A stretch of DNA of 64,000 bases from Agapanthus africanus (Eukaryota > Streptophyta > Magnoliopsida > Asparagales > Amaryllidaceae), in NCBI GenBank assembly GCA_030015575.1, contig CM057337.1, positions 333,694,583 through 333,758,582 on the forward strand, written 5' to 3'. This document shows positions 35,373 to 44,235 of this stretch, in pieces; positions within the stretch are counted from its first letter, which is position 1, and each line of letters starts with the position of its first letter. Below the pieces are notes generated by a model. That model worked only from the letters and a program-made list of their open reading frames with translations. It had not been told where the DNA came from and made no database searches. Made by a program: the position numbers and the translations under genes.

Positions 35373-36634
35373 TGATTGTTCTCAAAAACTGTAATTTACC
35401 GCAATCAGAAACGGCGTCGCTTCGCAGCTAGCCGGTGAGTGCGGGTCGATCCACAGAGACGGGTAAATTCCTTTAGTGTGTTTTAACGAGTTGATTATAT
35501 TTGTCGTTTTGGGTTGGTTTATAAAAATCTAGATCTAATTTAAATTCTTGCTAGGGTTAGGCTTAGAGGAAGTTTTGGAGATTGATGTTTCCTCACCGCT
35601 TTCAATGCCGTATTTTAGTTCCATTAGGTGTTATAGTAATTATCGATAAAGTGGATACGACTCTTTTGGGAAGATGTTTTCTTCCTCTAGATTCGTATCC
35701 TTCCTTTATCGTTAATTACCCTAACCCCCATGGAAAACGCGCGCAACCGGCCCTTTATACTGCGGTTCACCGTTACCTCGAGGGGTAGGGTGCCGCAGGG
35801 AGCGGTTGTGCGCGCATGCATGGAGTTCTTAATGGGTTAATTTAATATGGCATTGAAAGGGGTGAGAGATCTCATCTCTCAACCCTTTCCCTAAGGCTAA
35901 CCCTAACAAGCGAGGAGACTACTCGCTCATTAGGGGATGAAATAACATAAAAAGAATGAAAGAAAATACTTACTAATGGTGATGGCTCCCTCCAAGCGAT
36001 AAAGAACAGATCTGAATGTCACTTCCAGAATTGCTGAATTTTATTTATTGAAAAGAGGCATACAATTTTTAGATCTAAAATTACAATTTATAGGAAAATA
36101 GGAAACCTAGGGTTACAGACTCTCGCGCACGCGCAATTACTGATTTGCCCACTTAAAATCACAACACCCACAACAGCGCACCGTCACAGAAAAACTGCGC
36201 CGACACGGGCTCTTAATGGCCGCTGATCCGCGGCGCCAGCATGGGTTTGGCCGCGGATCCGCGGCCAAACAGTGGATCCACTTTGTGAAACTTCTGGGCT
36301 TTATTCCTTGTTTCTTGGGCTTTCTATTTCCATAGTCCTTTTCTCTGTTGAACTTCTGGATCTTCTCCAGATTTTTAGTGAAGACTTGTATTGGGCTTTT
36401 TAACCGTTTCACTTGACTTTTTGGACCTTGCACTGTTCTTCGACTAGGCTTGACTGAGATCCGTCTAATTGTTGGTCAAAAGTCCCTTTTTCTGTTGTTT
36501 TGTGTCTTTCTCACTGTATTTGCTCCAGAAACCTGTAACCTGTAATATGCAACAAACGTGCGTCAAGAGTACCTGTTTATTTATAAAAAGATAAGAAATA
36601 GGGGAATGATAAATGCAATATTATGGTCTGAACA
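35373..36634 (-). repeat. Athila-B 5' LTR (1262 bp)
   Basis: This is the upstream LTR of the minus-strand element. It is nearly identical to 28127-29388 (3 differences by eye). A minus-strand TATAAAGGG candidate TATA box is at 35751-35759, about 880 bp from the LTR start. Confidence 0.93.
36220..36264 (-). promoter_or_regulatory. 31-bp-spaced paired palindrome in Athila-B 5' LTR
   Basis: CCGCTGATCCGCGG at 36220-36233 and CCGCGGATCCGCGG at 36251-36264 have centres 36226/36227 and 36257/36258, spacing 31. It lies about 375-415 bp from the LTR start, in the U3 region upstream of the TATA candidate. Confidence 0.7.
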
Positions 36635-36982
36635 CTGCACTTAAACGAGCTAAGCGAACTCCGCGATGAAGCTTATGATAACGCTGTAATTATAAAGAAC
36701 CGGACTAAGGTATTTCACGATAAAAACATTTTGAGGAAAACATTTACACCTGGTCAACAAGTCCTTTATGATTCACGACTACACCTTCACGCGGGTAAGC
36801 TACGATCTCGGTGGAAATGACCTTTTATTATGCGGTCTGTATACCCGCACGGGGCGGTTGAGGTAGAAAATGTTAAAAACGGTACATTTTTCAAAGTGAA
36901 TGGACACAGATTAAAGCCGTATTTTTCCACTGACCCCACGGAGGAGCTCCTGTTTTTACAGGAGCCATTTTATCATGATTAA
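36635..36982 (+). pseudogene. Athila-A integrase C-terminus
   Basis: The frame interrupted by Athila-B resumes with the second TSD copy: [19 protein letters not shown], then [21 protein letters not shown]. An in-frame TGA is at 36818-36820. It ends HRLKPYFSTDPTEELLFL...HD and a TAA at 36980-36982. This is the DNA-binding C-terminal part of the Athila integrase. Confidence 0.88.
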
Positions 36983-38415
36983 AATTCCTCCGTCTCACCT
37001 CCATATCTTGTAAATTACTGTATCATCTTTTGAATGGTGGTGAGTTAAAAGAATAAGTTTGGGGGAGGATTTTCACGATCATATTTATTGCCCCCATTAA
37101 TAAATTTCCTCCCAGGCTTACAGTTTTGTAGATTAAGCAGATGGCAACAGTAAGGACACTGTTGAAAACAAGTTTGGGGGAGGTTTGTGCTTATTTACGC
37201 ATCATTTGCATCATACTTTGCATAAGCACAAAATATTTTAAAACCTATAAAAATTTAAAAAATTTCAAAAGATATAAAAATATTTAATATCTAATTTTTG
37301 TACATAAATAAAATAATAAAAGATTAGATAGTGAAAAATTACATCCAAAAGATTGGAAAAATTTAAGAAAACCAAGAAAATTAGAAGTTTTCTTAAACGA
37401 ACTAGTAATAAGTAGTTATGAGCCGTTGTCCCAAGGGTTAGTAAGATGAAGGAAGTCACTAATCTGAGGATAAAAATAAGTCTGAAAAATAGTTTCTATT
37501 CTGGAAGCCAAACATTTGAACGTTGATACCCTACTATACGCACTTACACACGTCTTGAAGCTCGGGATAGTAGAGGATACCTTGAAATGCTCTTGTCTAA
37601 AAGCCAAAGTATGAAGGAAATAAAAAATGAATAAAAGATAAAATGGTGAAAAGAGAAAAATGAACACTGGTTTTGTTATCGCCAAAGCAGCAATAAAAAA
37701 ATATAGCGAGGGGGCTTCATCACCTAGTGTCTTAGACCAACTGGTCTGGGAGTCACTGCTAAGCTTTAGGTGGTGCAAGACGAGGAAAATACTAATACAC
37801 CTAATAAGCAAGCACATGAGTAATCGGTCGGTTAGTACCTCAAGAAGTATTAACGGTCGTATGAAAAATGTGTGAGCAACTTCATCTAAATATTCATCAA
37901 ATTAAAAAGTACTGAGGCAGATGGACAAGATTATGATAGCTTGAATTGAATTCTCTGGGTGTAGGGATGTCTTTTACACACACGTAGGGTTATATGATCG
38001 ATGTTTGGAAGAAAGATAGGAATGAAGAATAAAGACAATGTTTTATTGAGAGATGATATGATTTCTGACATCTTTTCATGACTATTAAGATAGGGCTCAT
38101 GACAACCGAAAAGCTAGTATAGTTGGAAACTCTAATTTTCAAAGTCTTTCTTTTACAATTCTTATTTTTATATGTAACTTTCACGGTCTTCCTTTTATTA
38201 TTGGATTTTGTGGGTGCAATCCGCTGAAAACTCTCAGGAGACAACACTCCTCCGACTAGGGACACCTAGAGGTTTAAAGGCTTGTTGCACGTGCTCAGTG
38301 CAATCGTGTTGCCTACGAAAGTGTGCTCGTTATTTTTTTCTTTTTCTTTATTTTCTTCTTCTCTTTTTAATAAAAAAGTTTGCTCGAGACGACCAAAAAT
38401 AAGTTTAGGGGAATT
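36983..38415 (+). other. Athila-A non-coding tail with three PPT-like tracts
   Basis: No envelope-like or other gene is seen. AAGTTTGGGGGAGG tracts lie at 37054-37068 and 37170-37184, just after the integrase stop. The functional PPT position, AAGTTTAGGGGAATT, is at 38401-38415 next to the 3' LTR. The intervening sequence shares blocks with the Athila-B tail, for example CACCTAGTGTCTTAGACCAA near 37721 and ACACCTAGAGGTTTAAAGG near 38261. Confidence 0.75.
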
Positions 38416-40240
38416 TGATCAGTCAAAAATATTGCATTTCTAACACGACAATTTCCCTACCATTTGCACTCATCTAGAGGTGTTCGGTATGAATATAGCA
38501 TATATTAGCAAAACATCAGTAAAATACCAAATAATTTGTGTTATACTTTAAAACCGACATATTGAGGGAAATTGAGTGTTTATCATTGCATCGCATAATC
38601 TTTGTGTAGCGCAACACTTGTCTCGAGAATCTGTGCAGGAAATTTCAGGAAAAGAGCCGAAACTGTCAAAAGTGCTGATAAAAATACGCCAAGTCCAAGA
38701 CTTGTGATCTAGCAGTGATATAGAAAGAAATTTGAAATTCCACACATCAGAAAAGTGCCACAAAGCCACCACAAGTGTACCCTGGAAAATTGATGCACTA
38801 AGGCACCTAAAGGGCCGTGGATCCGCGGCCAAAGGCCTCTTCCCGCGGCGGATCCGCGGCCACATAAGCGTGACGTCAGCGTCGCTTCGCTTCAGAATTC
38901 TTCTTTCAGGGCCCACACTCATTTAAGCCAATGCAAATTCCAGAGAGCTCCAGAAGCTTCTGTCCGAACAACAAAACTCCTTGTTCAAGCTAAACACTCT
39001 CAAGCTTCTCAAGCAAGCCTCTCAAATAACTACCTAAGCCTAGAAGCTTCTACCTAACTACCAAGCTTACAAGAGAAGCTAAACTAAACCTAGCTTCTAA
39101 AGGAAGCTAATCCTAATCAAGCTTCTAGAGGAAGCTAAGGAGAAGGCTATAAAAGGGACTCTAAAGCTTCTATTCTAAGGTTGTTGATCCTTCCATCAAT
39201 TTCCACCCACAAGTTGAGTGACACAACTTGTGCATTCAAACCCTAACCCTAATCCAATCCCCAAAGCCAAAATTCAAGATCTATGAGTACAAATCAAGCA
39301 AGAAGCCTTCAACCTTTTAGAAGCGACGCCGATCTTCAACCGAGCAAGTGATCCTCAAGACGATCCGCGACTCACGGAGACGATGTGGAGCTAAATCGAC
39401 GATCGAGTTCTTTCTTCTTATAGTTCTTGAGAGAATTATAACAAAATTGTTGATAAATAAAAGGTGAAATTTCTTTATCTTGCTTTCTTTACATTCTTGT
39501 ATTGTGATGAGATCTCAATTCTTGATTGTTTTCTTTGATATGATGCTTGAGTAAAAACTCCGCTCGTGGAGGAGTCGAGAGAATCAATAGATGATAATGT
39601 TACAAATCTTGAAACGAATCTTAATTCCTATAAGTTTTGTAAACTCTTGTAAATTGAATCATCGACAACCTAGTTTCGAGCGAGATACTTTCTTGAATGT
39701 TTTCGCTCGTAACTAGAGATCGACGATTGGTGATTCAATTTACTAGAAGCTAGTTTTTGAATGAGATTCATCGAAAGGACAAAAGATGAGATGAAGAAAC
39801 CCTAGTTTCTTCAAAAGATCCTTAAACCTCGATTGATCGTCATCGATCTAGTATCAAATCATTAATGGATAAGAAAACGTAATCACTAGTTTTCATCACT
39901 TCTATAGATTCAATCGATTCCTACGCGCCTCACTTCAATTCTTGAAACCTAATTCGATTTGATATCATCAAATTCGTGATTCTTTATTTTAATGTTTTCT
40001 TGATTTAGATCTAGATAATTCTTGAAATTCACTTTTAAATCTTGAATTGAATTGTCTTTTCTTTTCTCTTTAATTTTCAATTCATCTAAATCAAATTCGA
40101 ACGGATCACATTTTCCATGAGGACGATCCGTATTCACTAATGCGCTACAATCGACACCGTTATTGATTGCGGTTAACAAAAATTCTTTGGTTGTGATTTC
40201 TATACATTTTCTACCTACACACCGAGAATTCACTCAATCA
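38416..40240 (+). repeat. Athila-A 3' LTR (1825 bp)
   Basis: It starts TGATCAGTCAAAAAT and ends CACTCAATCA, followed by the right TSD GTCAT. It has the same HSE-like sites (38952-38961, 39042-39051) and TATA box (39148-39154) as the 5' LTR. Both HSE-like sites here read AGAAGCTTCT. Confidence 0.93.
38815..38859 (+). promoter_or_regulatory. 31-bp-spaced paired palindrome in Athila-A 3' LTR
   Basis: CCGTGGATCCGCGG at 38815-38828 and CGGCGGATCCGCGG at 38846-38859 have centres 38821/38822 and 38852/38853, spacing 31. The second copy matches the consensus better than its 5' LTR counterpart. Confidence 0.7.
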
Positions 40241-42004
40241 GTCATCATAATCATGTGACTGTCTTAATTAATCGCATCATATACTGTGTAGGAAGACATC
40301 ACATAGCTACCGTATACTATGCCTTGGCTATAGTCAAAATACGTAGCACGAATACTAAGTACTCTACTTCCTAAAATGACGGAGGGCTGCGAATAGTCTT
40401 TAAGAAAACCTTTAACGCTTTGAACTTGATATCGTTGTAGAATCCAATGGTTTTTAAAAGGAGTAGCTCAAGCTCCGCAATTTGAAAACTTGCTTTTTCA
40501 TAAAAACCGAGTAGGTTTCAAATCCGATTCTACAACATCTTTTTAGGTTCCTTTTTGTTTATATTAATCTTATTAATGTAGTCCCATCATTTAAGTCCTT
40601 AAGCCATTACAGAAAAGAAACGAAAATAGAACGTACGCTTATGCCATCCGCATTCGCCACAATATCCCGTTATGTACCGTTAGGTTACTTAACTAACGGC
40701 ATAGCGGGACGGGACTAGCATGGATGCAAAACATAAGCAACGTTTATTATATATCATATATATAATTCATCATTCGTCTCAGCATATAAAGTGATCACAT
40801 CACAGAATATCAACAGCAGAAGCACATATGAAAATACAGGATATACTAGGAGGTCCGTATTTTGTATTTAGCCAATGATAGAAAACACGGATTCCACGGT
40901 CGCGATGAATAGCCAAGCCCACACCCCTAGACCCCTACGAGAGCGGCAAGTGACCCTACCAATTCTAGAGTTTAGGAGATCCGGTCTCGACTCATCGAGA
41001 TGGCCTCCCACTGAACCCTAGAAGCCGGTCACTTGTGCTCCCCTCCTTGGGTCTATCCTAATGTGGAAAAGTAAATAATATACAACAATGGTGACATCAT
41101 CCTCAACTCAGAAGTGCCCCAATAAAAGAATATTACATACAATTAATTTTACATGAATGAAAAGAAAAACTCTTATCTCACATAAAACCCCTGGCCATTC
41201 ATTCACGACGATCCTGTACATCATATCTCAGCAACACATAATATCACATATCATCAACGTAAGTAAGTATGCGTACCCCAATTTTCGTTGATGTATAGCA
41301 ACGAAACCGGCGATACACCACATACTACACTTACGGTCCCAGAAAAGAAAGTGAAAAACTACAACAATTGGAATCAACACTGCCTTTAGACATCATAAAC
41401 CCGGAATATCACATATTCTGTATTTTATGCCTAACAATGCAAATCTTATATTTAGGTCTCAACTATGAAAACACATTTTCAAAAGAATTCGGGTAATTCA
41501 ACAAGATTCCCGATTCTACCGAGGCCAAAATATTAGATTTACACGCAACTAATTACTTTTCACAAAACTAATTAGTGTAGATTCCAATTATTGTATCACA
41601 TTCACAAATATCTAGATAATGTTAAACGTTTCGATCGAGTCAACAAACATCCACAAATTACCCCGAGAGCTCAACACTTGAGCAAAACTAAAATACCCAA
41701 AAATGTGCCACAGTGCCTATGGACCAACCGTAGAAGGGTCAACCCTTGTCTCACCTATGGCGCCACAGGACTACGGCAAACCTTAAGGTTTGGCCGCGGT
41801 TCCATGGTCATAAAATCGAGTTAGGATTACGTTCCTCTAGAGGGTCCATAGGGTTACTTGCATGAACATTCAAATATCTTTAACTTGGAAAATTCCAACA
41901 CTTGGAAAATTTCCAGCGAGGGTAATGAGGTGGTGTGTGATATTCGTTCGAACTGTATAACGTCGTCCAAGTTACCAAAAACAATGTTAAAATTACGACT
42001 ATGA
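40241..42004 (-). other. Copia-1 leader, PBS-proximal part
   Basis: This is non-coding and continues 5989-6535 across Athila-A. On the minus strand it aligns block by block with the Copia-2 leaders (for example the CCTCTAGAGG block at 41838, the REP-like GGGGTCTAGGGGTGTGGG block at 40920-40945, and the ATAGCGGGACGGGAC block near 40700). It lacks the ~150-bp tandem duplication seen in Copia-2 leaders. It is cut at 42004 by the Copia-2a LTR; about 380 bp nearest the PBS are not seen. Confidence 0.75.
41763..41807 (-). promoter_or_regulatory. Degenerate 31-bp-spaced palindrome pair in Copia-1 leader
   Basis: CCGCGGTTCCATGG at 41794-41807 has a weak partner, CCACAGGACTACGG, at 41763-41776; the centres 41769/41770 and 41800/41801 are still 31 bp apart. 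This is a second, more internal pair than the one near the PBS in Copia-2, and its counterpart in Copia-2 copies is further eroded. Confidence 0.45.
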
Positions 42005-44221
42005 TGTTAGTTATATGTATGCCCTAGAGGCCATTACTGTACACAGGATGTATATTGTAGTGGATGCTGGGACATATATAGGTAGGACTTTCTTGCTCGA
42101 CATGATAGTACGCTATCTGGTTGCTCTTTATCTTAACATGTATACTTTCTGTCTCTCTATTACATGTTGATAAAGCCCTTAGGATATGTGCTCGACTTCC
42201 AGGACTGTGATGTAGATCAAACTAGTGGGGCCTGGGTAGTCCATGAGTACATCCTTCAATGTTCCTAGTCGTGGGAATATCGAGACGGGGCATCGATATT
42301 CCAGAGTAGACTAGCGTATATCTTCTCGACCCATGTGATGGGTGATGGATGATCCCATATCCATTGGTGTTTGACATCAGAGATGGTATGCAGGTGCTCA
42401 GTGGATACTGGGTACACTGAACGGACTCGCCGAGAACTCCCTGATGGTATTATACCTTACGTCAGATGGCAGTTCTCTGGTGACACTGGTACAACTTAGT
42501 CTGTTGACCCAAGATCATCATAGAGTCTTGTGTGTCTCCCACTGTACTTTGATTTCCACCCTACCACGGCTCTACTGAGTCGTGCAAACAAGTGGTTTTT
42601 GGGTACAGTCCCGATTCACATGGAGTCAATGAGCGATAGGAGGGGATCCGTCTCTCCCGGTATTGGGGGTTGATGTTGCGCTATGCTCGACTGGCCATAA
42701 CTGGAAATCCCTAGCCAGGGTTGCACTGATTTACTGGTAAGTGTTATCAGTAGTTTCATGCTTGTTATGGACCTTACATCAGCATGACTTATCAAGCTAC
42801 TTGGGTCTGACGTTTACCACCCCTAGGAGAGATATGCGACATATCAGACGAACAGACCGGACTGTACGGTAAGTGTTACTGGTTGGATTCACAGGAGTGT
42901 GAGCAGGCTTGCTCGTTGATCTTCTGATCTCTCAATACCCGGATGGCCGTTACGTTTAGCAGACCGCTTGCGGCTTGTGGGTGTTTGATATGATCATCAC
43001 CTGCTGCCGGCGTATTGACGAGTCTTTAGAGTCCTACACAGGGGTTTCCTGGCTCAAGCGAAACGAAATAGGAGCGCATATGAGATATGTGCGGGACCGA
43101 GAATAATACCAGTATGTGATACTGTATTCTATTCTCGCGATATGTATCGTTGGACGGTTATATGAGATATAGCTGGGTTACCGAATCAATTGTTGATTCG
43201 ATACATTGATACACTAGATATTAGTCAGTTATATGGAATATGACCGGATCGTTAAATCAAGTGTTGATTTAATGATTTAATGTATAATTATATATTTGAT
43301 ATATTGCTTTACATTAACTAGTATTGGTTCACTTAAGATTGATTTTCTCACTTGAATGTGCACATTGTTTATATGTGATATATGCAAGTGTACATGTTTG
43401 TATCATGTTTGATGATACATACAAGATGTGTGTATGAGACTTAAACCAAATTGAGGTTAAATTAGGGTTTACAAATTTCCTAACAAATAACAAAAGAAAT
43501 ATGACTTTGGTCAAAGTTATCAAGATTCATGTAGCTTGAAGAAACTTTGAGAAAGTCAATTTCTTTTGTCATTTCCTTAGGATACTAGTTAACCCAACCC
43601 TTAACCTAATACTTTGGTTATTTCTCTACACAAGTTAAGCATGAGGGGTTAACTCAACCATGGTGCAATAATTAAAAGGATATGTTTCATTTTGGATTGA
43701 ATTATTATTCATTATTCTTTCTTCTTCTTCTTCTTCTTCAAGAAGAAGAAAGCTTACTAGCTTCAATGGTGCCATGAGGTTAAGAGTGAGAAAAACAATT
43801 CTAAAGTGAACCCACTTCCTATTTCTTCATCCTCTACCACTTGCCATGTAGTAGAGTGTGTTATCTTCACAAGTTTCATGACCTAGTGAAGATGGAGCTT
43901 GAGTTTGAGTCACCTCGACGTAGATCATCTTCGGCATCGAAGTCAACGACCTAGCCCGTTTATTTCTTCGACGAAACCATCGCTAGAGTCCGGGATCCCG
44001 ATGATCGCAGCGGAGGGATGTCATCACGGAGCTTTAGAAGTGGAGGACCGGATCTACAAAGGTTGTAATCCCTTTCACTTGTAGTTAAAGTTGTTAACTT
44101 GCATGTATTTCGCCTTACCTTTAGTAACGATCTAGCATTAGGGTCTCGGCACATGTAAAAATTTGATTTTGGCATGGTTGATGCCTTGTGGAACCTCTTG
44201 AATGTGCCTAGGAACCCTACA
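42005..44221 (+). repeat. Copia-2a 5' LTR (2217 bp)
   Basis: It has the termini TGTTAGTTATATG and GGAACCCTACA. It contains the two mid-LTR hairpins (around 43184-43210 and 43253-43280) and a CTT/AAG inverted microsatellite at about 43720-43750. Confidence 0.92.
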
Positions 44222-44222
44222 G

Positions 44223-44235
44223 TAGTATCAGAGCC
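44223..44235 (+). promoter_or_regulatory. Primer binding site, tRNA-iMet type, mutated (Copia-2a)
   Basis: TAGTATCAGAGCC one base after the LTR; one base differs (G to A) from the sites at 53368 and 61540. Confidence 0.88.

Larger units (their letters stand above)
28127..36634 (-). mobile_element. Athila-B: young gag-protease-only Athila derivative
   Basis: The LTRs at 28127-29388 and 35373-36634 (1262 bp each; TG..CA in the plus reading) differ at three positions by eye. The TSD CTGCA is perfect at 28122-28126 and 36635-36639. On the minus strand the order is 5' LTR (36634-35373), perfect tRNA-Asp PBS (35370-35353), leader, one intact 1142-codon gag-protease frame (34261-30833), a non-coding tail with three PPT-like tracts, then the 3' LTR. 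RT, RNase H and integrase are absent, so the element would depend on another Athila for copying and insertion. Confidence 0.93.
6536..40240 (+). mobile_element. Athila-A: plus-strand Athila-type Ty3/Gypsy element with two nested insertions
   Basis: The LTRs are at 6536-8359 and 38416-40240, both starting TGATCAGTC and ending CACTCAATCA. The TSD is GTCAA (6531-6535) versus GTCAT (40241-40245), one mismatch. The PBS is of tRNA-Asp type at 8362-8379 and the PPT is at 38401-38415. The coding region 9349-36982 is one frame with stops and a frameshift, interrupted by a Tekay-like element (13425-26896) and by Athila-B (28127-36634). A hand count gives about 60 differences between the LTRs (about 3%), so it is older than Athila-B. 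Without the insertions the element is about 11.7 kb. Confidence 0.9.
2788..42004 (-). mobile_element. Copia-1: minus-strand Ty1/Copia element, split by Athila-A
   Basis: The visible parts are 2788-6535 (RT, INT, PR, gag and the start of the leader) and 40241-42004 (rest of the leader); 6536-40240 is the nested Athila-A. The gene order on the minus strand (gag, PR, INT, RT) is that of Ty1/Copia. Both ends are cut by younger elements: Copia-0 at 2787 and Copia-2a at 42005. RNase H, 3' LTR, PBS and 5' LTR are therefore not in the window. The leader is homologous to that of Copia-2, so the two are related families. Confidence 0.8.

Noticed and set aside
43720..43755. CTT/AAG inverted microsatellite in Copia-2 LTRs as a regulatory hairpin
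   Set aside because: It varies in length and sequence between LTR copies, as simple repeats do; no constraint is visible.
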